A stretch of 64,000 bases of DNA, taken from the NCBI GenBank assembly GCA_964575605.1, contig CAZNRN010000006.1:62001-126000 (forward strand). Direction: 5' to 3'. The translations under genes and the position numbers were made by a program. The stretch is from JAPWJZ01 sp964575605. GTDB lineage: Bacteria > Pseudomonadota > Alphaproteobacteria > Micavibrionales > UBA2020. How positions within the stretch are numbered: the first letter of the stretch is position 1; every line of letters begins with the position of its first letter. The notes beneath the pieces are model-generated. The model did no database searches. It was not told where the DNA came from and was given only the letters and a program-made list of their open reading frames with translations. Positions 52,443 to 60,818 of this stretch are shown here, in pieces.

Positions 52443-52769
52443 TTATTGTCCGCCGCGGTCGGATTTCACGATTTCCGTCATCGTCACGCCCAGGCGGTCT
52501 TCGACGACGATCACTTCGCCGCGCGCGACCAGGCGGTTATTGACGTAAATGTCGATCGCCTCGCCGACCTTGCGGTCAAGCTCCACGACCGCGCCGCGGC
52601 CGAGCTTCAGCAGCTGGCTCACCTGCATGGTGGATTTGCCCAGCACCGCCGAAATCTGGACGGGGATGTCGTAAATGGCGTCGATATCCTTTTTGTGGAT
52701 TTCGGGCATCATCTCCTCGACTTCCTCGAGCACGACGTGCGGGTTTTTCGGGTCTTTCGGGTCTGCCAT
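52443..52769 (-). CDS. fliN: Flagellar motor switch protein FliN
   Basis: 108 residues. The SpoA domain includes IYDIPVQISAVLG, LLKLGRGAVVELDR and VGEAIDIYVNNRLVARGEVIVV, all diagnostic of FliN. It forms the lower C-ring and binds CheY and FliH. The N-terminus is an acidic, flexible region. It is preceded by fliH with 29 bases between. Confidence 0.96.
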   Translation of the reverse strand: MADPKDPKNPHVVLEEVEEMMPEIHKKDIDAIYDIPVQISAVLGKSTMQVSQLLKLGRGAVVELDRKVGEAIDIYVNNRLVARGEVIVVEDRLGVTMTEIVKSDRGGQ

Positions 52770-52798
52770 CTGTTTTCTCCGGTTTTGTTATATCTGGT

Positions 52799-53449
52799 TT
52801 ACTTCTTTGTCTCGTCCATCGCAGACTGCATGCCGGCGATGGCCTTGGCGATTTCGGCCTCCACCTGGCTGAACAGCCGCTCGTATAATCTTTCAGCGCC
52901 GCCGTCGGCCCATTCGACGCGCACGTCGCTGGGGGCCATGCTGTCGTCGGACAGCAATATCACCTTGCCGGCAAAGCCGCGCTCGTGCGCCAGCTGGTCG
53001 ATATTCAGGCGCAGGGTTTCAAGGTGCATGGTGGGCACGGTGATGGCGATGCGCGGCTCGTCGCGGCGCGCCTCTACAGCCTTCATGATCACGCGCTCGA
53101 TTTCCTGCAGCGAATAGCGTTCGGCGAATTGCGGCATCAGCTTGTGGGCGATGCGCATGGCGATTTTGGTGGCGGACATCATCTGCTGCACTTCGCGCGC
53201 ATCCTCCTGTGATGCCAGTTTCTCGCAAGCGGCGGCGATGGCGGCCAGCGCCCGGTTGGCCTGTTCGGCCAGCGCCTGCGTCGCTTCCTTCGCGCCCTCC
53301 ACCTTGCCCTGCTGCTGCGCCTGCATCTTGGCGACGATCAGCTGTTCTTCGGTAAAGACGGGCTTGGCCGCTTCCGTCGCGTCCTTGTCGAAGTCGTTCT
53401 TGTCGAACAGGAACTTCTTGATGCCGCCGTTGTCAGTAGATGAGCTCAT
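52799..53449 (-). CDS. fliH: Flagellar export apparatus protein FliH
   Basis: 216 residues from ATG 53449, five bases after GAAGGA, overlapping the end of fliG by 17 bases; the frame continues upstream but lies inside fliG. An N-terminal charged region with KKFLFDKNDFD is followed by a Gln/Ala/Glu-rich coiled coil (55-100). The C-terminal FliH domain contains RIAHKLMPQ and an E/R-rich core. FliH regulates the FliI ATPase and connects it with FliN. The identification combines coiled-coil form, position between fliG and fliN, and C-terminal pattern. Confidence 0.88.
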   Translation of the reverse strand: MSSSTDNGGIKKFLFDKNDFDKDATEAAKPVFTEEQLIVAKMQAQQQGKVEGAKEATQALAEQANRALAAIAAACEKLASQEDAREVQQMMSATKIAMRIAHKLMPQFAERYSLQEIERVIMKAVEARRDEPRIAITVPTMHLETLRLNIDQLAHERGFAGKVILLSDDSMAPSDVRVEWADGGAERLYERLFSQVEAEIAKAIAGMQSAMDETKK

Positions 53450-54449
53450 CTTCATCCTTCGAGGTGATGATGGTGATCTCGCCGCGCTCGGCAAGGTCCT
53501 TGGCCACGGTTACGAGGTGGCCTTGAGACTCTTCGACGTCTTTCAGGCGCACGGGGCCCATCGAGGCCATGTCTTCCTTCATGATCTTGGCCGCGCGCTC
53601 AGACATGTTCGAGAAGAACAGGTCTTTCATCGCGTCGGTCGCGCCCTTCAGCGCGATGGGCAGTTTTTCCTTGTCGGCGCTGCGGATGACGGTCTGGATG
53701 GCGGACGGGTCGAGGCGGCCGAGGTCCTCGAAGGTGAACATCAGGCTGCGGATCTTCTCGGCGGCGTCGGGGTTGCGCTCTTCCAGGTTGTTCATGAACT
53801 TGGTTTCGGTCGTGCGCTCGAGGTAGTTGAATATCTCGGCCATGATCTCGTGGCTGTCGCGGCGGTTGGTGCGCGCGAGGTTGGTCATGAATTCGGTGCG
53901 CAGCGTGCGCTCGACGTCGTCGAGGACGTCTTTTTGCACCGCTTCCATGCGCAGCATGCGCATGACGACTTCCATCGCGAAGCCTTCGGGCAGCAGGGCC
54001 AGCACGCGGGCGGCGTGTTCGGGCGTGATTTTCGACAGCACGACCGCGACCGTCTGCGGGTATTCTTTTTGCAGGTAGTTCGCGAGGATTTCCTCGGAAA
54101 CGTTCGAGAGTTTCTCCCACATCGTGCGGCCGGCGGGGCCGCGGATTTCTTCCATGATGGAGGAAACCTTGTCCTTGCCCAGCACCTTTTGCAGGAGGCG
54201 CTCGGTCGAATCCATGGTGCCGATGAGCGAGTTGGTGGAGGTCATGTTCTCGGCGAATTCGATGAACAGGCGCTCGATGACGGTGGAGGAGACCTTGCCG
54301 AGGTTCGACATGGTCTGCGAGAGCACGAGGATCTCGTCCTCGTCCAGCTGTTCGAAGATCTTGATTGTGTATTCCTCGCCCAGCGAGAGAAGCAGGATAG
54401 ATGCTTTCTCGGTGCCGCTCAGGGTGCGGTAGTCTTCGCGTATGCGCAT
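53433..54449 (-). CDS. fliG: Flagellar motor switch protein FliG
   Basis: 338 residues, the usual length. Start YRTLSGTEKASILLLSLGEE, a middle PEHAARVLALLP and IMAEIFNYLE, and a C-terminal torque domain with LMFTFEDLGRLDPSAIQ (the charged, conserved motif at the stator interface) and DLFFSNMSERAA. FliG couples stator ions to rotor rotation. The start has GGGAG eight bases upstream. The end overlaps fliH. Confidence 0.97.
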   Translation of the reverse strand: MRIREDYRTLSGTEKASILLLSLGEEYTIKIFEQLDEDEILVLSQTMSNLGKVSSTVIERLFIEFAENMTSTNSLIGTMDSTERLLQKVLGKDKVSSIMEEIRGPAGRTMWEKLSNVSEEILANYLQKEYPQTVAVVLSKITPEHAARVLALLPEGFAMEVVMRMLRMEAVQKDVLDDVERTLRTEFMTNLARTNRRDSHEIMAEIFNYLERTTETKFMNNLEERNPDAAEKIRSLMFTFEDLGRLDPSAIQTVIRSADKEKLPIALKGATDAMKDLFFSNMSERAAKIMKEDMASMGPVRLKDVEESQGHLVTVAKDLAERGEITIITSKDEDELIY

Positions 54450-54497
54450 TTCAGCTCCCTAATCAATATATCGCGGGGGGTCGTTACCCCCGGTGTC

Positions 54498-56195
54498 TCA
54501 ATTTTCTTGCGACATCCAGGTGCGGATGACGGAAACGGTTTCATTCGGGTGGTTGGTGACGAGCTCGCTTATTTTCTGCACGCTCGACGCCTTCACCTTG
54601 CCCTCGACGGAGGACATGTCGATCATCGATTCAAGCTCCGACGGGCTGCCGGCGGCCCCGGCCGTCAGCATGCCCATGTTGCCGGGGCCCGACAGCTGGC
54701 CCTGTTGCTGGCCGGGCAGCATGGAGGTGTCGTTGTCGGCGAAGCCGGGGTTGCGGCGCGCGCCGCCGCCCGAGCTGAAGTGTGTCGCGAGCGGGCGCAG
54801 CACCAGCAGCACGATCAGCACGGCAACGACGCTGAGCGCAATCGTTTCGGCGGTCGCGAGCAGGCTTGCCTTGGGGAAGCCCATGATATTGTCGTTGGCG
54901 ACAGGGCCGTCGACGAAATCGTTTTCGGCGAACTGCATGTTCACGACCTCGACGGTGTCGCCGCGGTCTTCATCGAAGCCCACGGCTGATTTAACAAGCG
55001 TTGCGATTTTCTGCAGTTCCTGGTCGGTGCGCGGCGTGTATTTGCGGGGCGCCTGCCAGTCGTCGCCGGCGTCCTTCGGCTTCTTCGCGGCGGGGTCGGG
55101 GGCATAGCTGCCGTCGACCAGCACGGCGATCGAGAGTTTTTTCACCTCGCCGCTTTCGCGCGTCAGGCTTTCGACCGTCTTGCCGATGTCGTAGTTGGTG
55201 GTTTCCTCGGTGCGGTTGCTCTTGACGCCGGCTGTTGCAGAGGTGCCGGAGGCGGCGGGCAGGCCGGGCAGGTTGTTCTGGACGCTGACCGGGCTGTTGG
55301 GCTGTGCGGTGTTGTCTTCGCTGTCTTCGGACGTCGTCTGCGACGAACGCACGACCTGCTGCTCGGGGTCGAAGGTTTCGGAATTGCGCGTCACGACGTC
55401 GAAGTTCATGTCGGCCGAGATATTCGCGCGGACCTTGCCGTAGCCCACCACGCGGCCCACCATATCCTCGACGGCGCGGGTCAATTTCGTTTCGTAGCCC
55501 GTTTTCATTTCTGCCGAATTGCGCGCGGCGGCGCCCCGGCTGTCGTCCTCGCCGCGGGCGAGAAGCGCGCCGCTCTGGTCGATGACGGCGACGGCGGTGG
55601 CCTTGAGCTGGGGTACGGAAGCCGCCACCAGCTGCTGGATTGCCTGCACCTGCTCCGAGCCGAAACCGGCGGGGTTGCGCAGGTTCAGGAAGACGCTGGC
55701 GGAGGGCTGTTGGCGTTCGCGGCTGAACAGCTCGCGCTGCGGCAGCACAAGGTGGACACGGGCGTTCTTCACCTGCTCCATCGCGCCGATGGTCCGCGCG
55801 AGTTCGCCTTCAAGCGCGCGCAGCGCGTTGATGTTCTGCTGGAACGACGTCGCGCCAAAGGACTGCTTCTGGTCGAAGATTTCATAGCCCATGTTGCCCT
55901 TGCGCGGGAGACCTTCCTGCGCGAGCAGCAGGCGCGCCTTGGCGACGTCCTTGTGCATCACTGAAACCTTGGTGCCGTTTTCGCCGAGGGTATAGGTGAT
56001 ATTTGCGCTGTCGAGTTTGGTCGCAATCTCGGTCGCGTCGGCTGAGGAGAGGTCGCCGTAAAGCAGCGACATCGCAGGGGCCGAAGACCTGACCGCGATG
56101 AAGATGAAAAAGATGAGCAAGCCGAAGAACGTCAGCAGCATCATGGCGAGGCGCGCAGGCCCCAGGTTCCTCAGGCTCTCGATCAGTGAATCCAC
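54498..56195 (-). CDS. fliF: Flagellar MS-ring protein FliF
   Basis: 565 residues. GTG start at 56195, seven bases after GGGGAG. A first membrane helix (about 15-38), then the ring-building motifs: LYGDLSSADATEIATKLD, then KARLLLAQEGLPRKG and ALEGELARTIGAMEQVKNARVHL in outline, with VHLVLPQRELFSRE. A second helix lies near 440-460, and a cytoplasmic tail that binds FliG ends at residue 565. FliF is the first structural piece of the flagellar base. It is the first gene of the minus-strand flagellar operon, downstream of the CtrA boxes at 56.5 kb. Confidence 0.96.
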   Translation of the reverse strand: MDSLIESLRNLGPARLAMMLLTFFGLLIFFIFIAVRSSAPAMSLLYGDLSSADATEIATKLDSANITYTLGENGTKVSVMHKDVAKARLLLAQEGLPRKGNMGYEIFDQKQSFGATSFQQNINALRALEGELARTIGAMEQVKNARVHLVLPQRELFSRERQQPSASVFLNLRNPAGFGSEQVQAIQQLVAASVPQLKATAVAVIDQSGALLARGEDDSRGAAARNSAEMKTGYETKLTRAVEDMVGRVVGYGKVRANISADMNFDVVTRNSETFDPEQQVVRSSQTTSEDSEDNTAQPNSPVSVQNNLPGLPAASGTSATAGVKSNRTEETTNYDIGKTVESLTRESGEVKKLSIAVLVDGSYAPDPAAKKPKDAGDDWQAPRKYTPRTDQELQKIATLVKSAVGFDEDRGDTVEVVNMQFAENDFVDGPVANDNIMGFPKASLLATAETIALSVVAVLIVLLVLRPLATHFSSGGGARRNPGFADNDTSMLPGQQQGQLSGPGNMGMLTAGAAGSPSELESMIDMSSVEGKVKASSVQKISELVTNHPNETVSVIRTWMSQEN

Positions 56196-56502
56196 GGTCT
56201 ATCTCCCCTAACTTTGAACCCATTCAAAGGAGGGAATCCGGGCGTATATATAGAAAGCAGCAATACCCAAACCCCATCCCTTAACAGTAATCAATTTTCG
56301 CCCACTAGGCAAATTTTGCCCGATGGTTTCACGGTTTTTTTCAACATTTACCCCAAAGTCCCCCATCTATCGTTTTGAGATGGCGTGAATTTGGGTGCCG
56401 TTTGCTCCCTTCCGGACATGCAAGTTCCATGTCGAAAGGTTAACCGCCTATTATCCATAGTAATGAAATAGTATTGATATCGTAATAATAAAGCCCTGTT
56501 TT

Positions 56503-56517
56503 TTAAGGGCATTTTAA
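56503..56517. promoter_or_regulatory. CtrA-type box 1
   Basis: TTAA (56503-56506), GGGCATT, TTAA (56514-56517): exact TTAA-N7-TTAA. Confidence 0.7.
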
Positions 56518-56548
56518 GGATTAAAGAAAAAGATGGTAGAGCGTAGTA

Positions 56549-56563
56549 TTAATACTTCCTTAA
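56549..56563. promoter_or_regulatory. CtrA-type box 2
   Basis: TTAA (56549-56552), TACTTCC, TTAA (56560-56563): exact TTAA-N7-TTAA. Confidence 0.7.
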
Positions 56564-56571
56564 TAAAGTAA

Positions 56572-56586
56572 TTAACAAATAATTAA
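56572..56586. promoter_or_regulatory. CtrA-type box 3
   Basis: TTAA (56572-56575), CAAATAA, TTAA (56583-56586) followed by C: exact TTAA-N7-TTAAC. Confidence 0.7.
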
Positions 56587-56726
56587 CGGACAGTTTTCTT
56601 TAAACGTTTAAGTAATACATTGGTATTACTTGATTTTTTACTTGTAAATTGCGGCCGACAGGTATACTATAAGAAGTGTAGGAGTAGTCTACCAGGCGAC
56701 TCGTGCAACAGTTTGGATCATAGAAT

Positions 56727-57170
56727 ATGATTGAGTCTGTAAGCACACTTTCGGTTCAGGGATCTAACCTTAGACATGCGTCTCAGGTTACAAGCGTTTT
56801 GTACGCCGCGCAGGAGACCTCCACTTCCGCAAATCTTCCTTCGTGGCGCATCCGTGTCGACAACTCGCTCGACCGTGCGATCATCGAAGTGCGCTCGTCT
56901 GAATCCGGCAAGGTCATCCGCCAGTACCCGACCGAAGCCCAGCTGCGCGCCTTTGCACGTGCGCAGGAACTGGAAAGCGCCCGCAAGGCCGCCCAGAACG
57001 CCCAGCTGCTGGAGCAAACGCTGGACGGCGGGGATACGCCCTCGCAGCCCGCGCCTTCTTCCGCGCCCAGGACGCAGTCGCCCGTTGCCGCAAACAGCGC
57101 GGCATCGCAGGTGTCGACCGCCTTCGTTTCCTCGGGCGTTCCTTCGTCGACCCAATCGGTGGTCGTTTAA
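56727..57170 (+). CDS. FlaG-like flagellar protein
   Basis: 147 residues. The core (about 38-78) has WRIRVDNSLDRAIIEV then SGKVIRQYPTEAQLRAF, resembling FlaG-type domains (V-D-x-x-T-G-x-V-I-R-Q-I-P). FlaG proteins affect flagellar filament length in other bacteria. N-terminal and C-terminal parts are low-complexity (Ser/Ala/Gln/Pro). It is divergent from fliF and convergent with flaF, with a four-base overlap at the stop. The placement within the flagellar region supports the assignment, but similarity is short. Confidence 0.65.
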   Translation: MIESVSTLSVQGSNLRHASQVTSVLYAAQETSTSANLPSWRIRVDNSLDRAIIEVRSSESGKVIRQYPTEAQLRAFARAQELESARKAAQNAQLLEQTLDGGDTPSQPAPSSAPRTQSPVAANSAASQVSTAFVSSGVPSSTQSVVV

Positions 57171-57676
57171 GCCAGACTGTCTGTCGTTGATTTTTTATCC
57201 GCGGGCGGCGCCTGTTTCGCGTCCGCCGGCTTTTTATCCTGTCCCTTCAGGATGCCCGGCACGGGCGCTTTAGGCTCGGCCGCGGGCTTTTTCATGAGGC
57301 CGGAGGCGATGTTTCGGTTGATGTCGATCAGCGCCTGCATTTTCTCGGGCGTCGTCTCGATCAGCAGTTCCATCGTACGTTTGAACACGAAAAGTCCCAG
57401 CGTGGCGATGTTGTTCTTGATCTCGAGGGGCAGGGGGTGGCTTTCGTCCCTGATGCCGTTGATGAAAAACTGCCAGAGCTTCTGGTTGTATTCCAGCGTG
57501 TCGCCGATCTCTTCCAGCTTGGGCTTGGGACCGTCCTTCAGGCGCTTGCCGAGGTCTTCGAGCTTGTTGGCGGCCTTCAAGAGGATCGTCGCCTCCAGCG
57601 TGCGCATGTCGGTGATCGTCGTGGTCGAGCCATAGGCGGCAGCGGCCTGCGCGTAGGGGTTCGGGTTATCCGACAT
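57167..57676 (-). CDS. flaF: Flagellar biosynthesis regulator FlaF
   Basis: 169 residues. The start NPYAQAAAAYG and the segment EATILLKAANKLEDL, then NQKLWQFFINGI and LPLEIKNNIATLGLFVF, are typical of FlaF. A 50-residue Ala/Pro/Lys-rich C-terminal extension is additional. In alphaproteobacteria FlaF is needed for flagellin production and works against FlbT. Its ATG overlaps the end of flbT by 11 bases, so they are coupled. Confidence 0.92.
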   Translation of the reverse strand: MSDNPNPYAQAAAAYGSTTTITDMRTLEATILLKAANKLEDLGKRLKDGPKPKLEEIGDTLEYNQKLWQFFINGIRDESHPLPLEIKNNIATLGLFVFKRTMELLIETTPEKMQALIDINRNIASGLMKKPAAEPKAPVPGILKGQDKKPADAKQAPPADKKSTTDSLA

Positions 57677-58052
57677 TGGCGATCAGCTCCCTTTCATGGT
57701 CGATCAACAGCCGCGCCTCTTTCAGCGCCTTGTAATACTGGTTCTTCATGATGTAATCGCTGATCTTCATAAAGAAAGTGGTCGTCGACGGGGCGGCGTC
57801 CTGCACGTCCCTTATCTGCTTGAAATAATCGGGGTGCAGGTCGGCGGGTTCCTTCGCCAGGTACATCAGCTGGATGATGAAATATATGCGCTTGCAGGGG
57901 CTGTTGGCCTCTTCCTCGCGCATGATGTCTTTTTCGCGCATGATGGGGGCGTCGCCTTCAATATGCAGGCGGGCGCGGTGCGCGTCGTTGGTCACCAGCG
58001 CGTTGCCGATGATGATGCGTTCTTGCGGTTTGAGGTCGATGATAAGGGCCAC
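57666..58052 (-). CDS. flbT: Flagellin mRNA regulator FlbT
   Basis: 128 residues from GTG 58052, with AAGGAGAG five bases upstream. LIIDLKPQERIIIGNALV and the segment SPCKRIYFIIQLMYLA are highly conserved FlbT features. FlbT binds the flagellin transcript leader and lowers its translation until the hook is complete. It lies 166 bases after flagellin, beyond a terminator, so it has some independent expression. Confidence 0.93.
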   Translation of the reverse strand: MALIIDLKPQERIIIGNALVTNDAHRARLHIEGDAPIMREKDIMREEEANSPCKRIYFIIQLMYLAKEPADLHPDYFKQIRDVQDAAPSTTTFFMKISDYIMKNQYYKALKEARLLIDHERELIANVG

Positions 58053-58163
58053 GAGATTCTCTCCTTGGTCTTGATGACAGCGGAATTCTTCCGCTTGCTA
58101 ATATATCTCCATTATCGGCAAAAAGCGTTAAAAATCTAATAAAACAGCGCTTTTATACCGTTC

Positions 58164-58200
58164 AAAAAAAGAACCGGCGGGGAATACCCGCCGGCCCTTT
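58164..58200 (-). terminator. Rho-independent terminator of flagellin
   Basis: On the minus strand CCGGCGGG, a five-base loop, CCCGCCGG then TTCTTTTTTT, 25 bases after the flagellin stop. Confidence 0.92.
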
Positions 58201-58218
58201 TTCGTATTTGGCCTATCC

Positions 58219-59043
58219 TTAGCCGAAGAGGCGGAGGATCGACTGCTCTGCCTGGGAAGCCAGAGAGAGCGAGGTGATGCCGAGCTGCTGGGTCGTTTGC
58301 AGAGACAGCAGTTTCGCGCCTTCCTCGTTCTTGTCGGCAACGGTGAGCTTGTCAGCACCTTCTTTCAGAACGTTGATCAGGTTCTGGGTGAAGTCCTGAC
58401 GGCTTTGGATGATGTTCAGGTTGTTACCGAACGTACGTGCTTGCGCGCGGACGGTGTCAAGGGCGGCCGAGATATCATCGAGCGCGTCTTGAGCTTCGGT
58501 TGCGTCAGCGAAGGTGGTCTGGCTCAGCGCCAGGTCGCCGCCCGAGGTGAAGTCAACGCCCGAAACGGTCAGCGTAGCCGTTGCGTCTTCGTTGAAGGTC
58601 ACAGAGAGCGTGCCTTGGTTGAGCAGGTTGGTACCGCGGTAACCGGCGTCAGCCACCAGGGTGTCGATCTGGTTGCGGATTTCGGTGTACTGGGCTTCCA
58701 GCGACGACTGGTCAGCGGGAGCGCCGCCTGCAGCGTTGGCCTGGTCGAGTGCTTCCTGGGCGATAGCTTGCGCCTGCTCGAGGAAGCTGGTCAGCGACTT
58801 GATACCTTCGTCGGCCGCTTTCAGCACCTGAATGCCCTGGCCAATGCCGTCCAGAAGGCGGCCAAGGTCAGAAGCGCGGTTGTTGACGGATTGAGCGGCG
58901 AAGAACGAATTGGGGTTATCCAACGCGCTGTTCACTTTCAGGCCGGTTGCGAGACGAAGCTGGGTTGAGTCGAGGAGTTTTTGGGTGCCCTGAAGGGACA
59001 GAAGGTTCGTCCGGAGGGCGGCAGTCAAGGTTACGTCAGCCAT
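58219..59043 (-). CDS. Flagellin
   Basis: 274 residues from ATG 59043 (AGGAAAGGAAAA upstream); an ATG at 59067 in the same frame lies ahead of this ribosome site. The N-terminal coiled-coil domain has QKLLDSTQLRLATGLKVNSALDNP and ASDLGRLLDGIGQGIQVLKAADEGI (only cores quoted), and the C-terminal domain ends in LQTTQQLGITSLSLASQAEQSILRLFG in outline. The variable middle is short (about 130-190). Its length is typical for small alphaproteobacterial flagellins. Exported through the flagellar apparatus. The 156-base upstream region is AT-rich with no promoter I can place with confidence. Confidence 0.95.
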   Translation of the reverse strand: MADVTLTAALRTNLLSLQGTQKLLDSTQLRLATGLKVNSALDNPNSFFAAQSVNNRASDLGRLLDGIGQGIQVLKAADEGIKSLTSFLEQAQAIAQEALDQANAAGGAPADQSSLEAQYTEIRNQIDTLVADAGYRGTNLLNQGTLSVTFNEDATATLTVSGVDFTSGGDLALSQTTFADATEAQDALDDISAALDTVRAQARTFGNNLNIIQSRQDFTQNLINVLKEGADKLTVADKNEEGAKLLSLQTTQQLGITSLSLASQAEQSILRLFG

Positions 59044-59199
59044 TGCATTTTCCTTTCCTAGGTTCATGCGGTTATGTAGCGGCCGAGGGATACTCCCTCA
59101 GCTTGTATTCTCATCTTCTCATGCGGGTAGTTAATAATCGGTTTATAGGGGGTAAAATCTGCAACTGTTTGATTTTAAACGGTCTAACACCTGTTCAAA

Positions 59200-60756
59200 T
59201 CACATTGCGCCGCCTTTTTGCAGGGTTTCGATCAGCGGCTGCAGGTGCTGCTCGTATTTTTTCCACTTCTTGACCGAATCTTTGTAGATAGGCTGGCGCA
59301 CCTGGGCCTGGCTGGCCGTTTTGACCTGGCGCTCGCTTTCGTGGAAGCGCAGGCAGCGTTCGTCGAAGGGCAGGTTGCAGAAGTCGAGCAGCTTGCGGGT
59401 CTCGGTTTCCTGGTCGGCCACCATTTTTTCGTAGGAGGCTTCGTAGATCTCGCCCGGGAAAAGCGCGTTCCAGTGGTTCATCAGCTTTTTATAGGCCAGG
59501 TAATAACGGCCGATTTCCTTCTGGTCATAGGCGAAATAGGCGCCTTCGCGGAACAGCAGCGTCCAGATGGACAGGCCCGTATCCACCGGGTCGCGCGAGG
59601 TGTTGATGATCTTCGCGTTCGGCAGCGCAAGGCGCAGCAAACCCGCCCAGATATAGCTGTAAAGCATTTTGTCGATGATGCGGGGTTCCTTGCCCGCGAT
59701 CCTGTCCATCAGTTCCAGGTATTTGTTGCCGATGCCGTCGAGCATGGCGGGCGACATGTCGTCCATGAATTTCTGCGTGATGCTGGGCAGGCCTTTTTTC
59801 ACGTAGTTGGGTACTTCGACGTTCTGGTAGGCGGGAATGGAATGCGCCAGGATTTTTGACTCGCCGATGCTGCCGCACTGCGGATGGCTGGACAGGATCT
59901 GGTCAACCATGGTCGAGCCGGAGCGCATCATGCCGACCACGAAAATCGGGCGGTCGCTGGTCACGCTGCCGGCGTTCTTGAACTGTTTTACGGTTTTTTC
60001 GTCGAAGAGGCGGATGACGGAATCGATATATTTTTCGTGCAGTTCGGGCAGATAGTTGATCGACCCGCGCTTGATTTTATTGCCTTCAGCGTAATGCGCG
60101 AAGGCCTTGTCGCTTTCGCCGAGGTCGAAATACGCCTTGCCCAGCGTGAATTCCAGCTTCATGCGGTCATCGATGCTGAGCGTGTCTTTTTTCTTTTCCA
60201 CCGCCTGCAGCCTGTCGAGATAGGGGGCGTCGGCGCCGAACTTGCGCACCATGTAGAGCGAATAATAAGCCGGCACATATTCGGGCAGCTGTTCGATGGC
60301 GGCTGTCAGGTGTTTTTCCGCGGCGTCGAGCTTCCCCGCTTCGCGGTAAAGAAGGCCGAGGCGGCACATGACATAGGGGCTGTGCTGCATTTTCGCGGCC
60401 TTGTCGCCCAGTTTCAGCGCATAGCGCAGTTCGCCCTGGTCCAGCTTGGTTAGCGCCATGCCCACAAGCGCTTCGGGATTGTTGCCGTCGGACTGGATCG
60501 CACGGGCGAAATAGTCTTCGGCGCGGTCGAAATCGCCTTTGTCCTGCGCGTCGAGGCCGAGGTCGATCAGGACGTGGAGGTTGTCGGGCTCGTAGGCGAG
60601 GATCGAGTCATAGAGCTTCTGCGCCTCGGCATGCATGCCTTTTTTGTTGAGTTCGCGGGCGGTTTTGATGCCGGTGTTGATGGCCTGGCGCGCGGCATTG
60701 GCTTCGCCTGATTTCTTGCCGACGATGCCCTGTGCGCGGCGGTCTTTCCTGTTCAT
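59200..60756 (-). CDS. TPR-sulfotransferase, copy 1
   Basis: 518 residues from ATG 60756, six bases after GGGGAG. The N-terminal 230 residues are TPR repeats (AEAQKLYDSILAYEPDN, DRAEDYFARAIQSDGNN). The sulfotransferase domain has the 5'-phosphosulphate loop FVVGMMRSGSTMVDQ and the 3'-phosphate motif IINTSRDPVDTGLSIW. It ends in the shared KTASQAQVRQPIYKDSVKKW tail. Enzymes of this fold move sulphate from PAPS to an acceptor. The copy nearest flagellin; a surface target is possible but unproven. Confidence 0.88.
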   Translation of the reverse strand: MNRKDRRAQGIVGKKSGEANAARQAINTGIKTARELNKKGMHAEAQKLYDSILAYEPDNLHVLIDLGLDAQDKGDFDRAEDYFARAIQSDGNNPEALVGMALTKLDQGELRYALKLGDKAAKMQHSPYVMCRLGLLYREAGKLDAAEKHLTAAIEQLPEYVPAYYSLYMVRKFGADAPYLDRLQAVEKKKDTLSIDDRMKLEFTLGKAYFDLGESDKAFAHYAEGNKIKRGSINYLPELHEKYIDSVIRLFDEKTVKQFKNAGSVTSDRPIFVVGMMRSGSTMVDQILSSHPQCGSIGESKILAHSIPAYQNVEVPNYVKKGLPSITQKFMDDMSPAMLDGIGNKYLELMDRIAGKEPRIIDKMLYSYIWAGLLRLALPNAKIINTSRDPVDTGLSIWTLLFREGAYFAYDQKEIGRYYLAYKKLMNHWNALFPGEIYEASYEKMVADQETETRKLLDFCNLPFDERCLRFHESERQVKTASQAQVRQPIYKDSVKKWKKYEQHLQPLIETLQKGGAM

Positions 60757-60818
60757 GTGCATCTCCCCTGTCCCACATCGATATAGTCCTATGGCTGAGT
60801 GCAACAATCAAGCCAACG

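Larger units (their letters stand above)
56196..56726. promoter_or_regulatory. AT-rich divergent control region of fliF and the FlaG-like gene
   Basis: A 531-base gap without an open frame. The right half is AT-rich and holds three TTAA-N7-TTAA boxes and further single TTAA motifs. The left 200 bases, nearest fliF, are less AT-rich and show no clear sigma-70 or sigma-54 promoter in my reading. Near the right end TTGTAA (56643-56648), 16 bases, TACTAT (56665-56670) could serve the FlaG-like gene. Confidence 0.7.

Noticed and set aside
56196..56450. Sigma-54 promoter (GG-N10-GC) for fliF
   Set aside because: I checked candidate GC-rich stretches such as GGCAAATTTTGCCC, and the spacing does not fit.
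59044..59199. Sigma-28 or sigma-54 promoter for flagellin
   Set aside because: No sequence with proper spacing could be found by eye; a weight-matrix scan would be needed.
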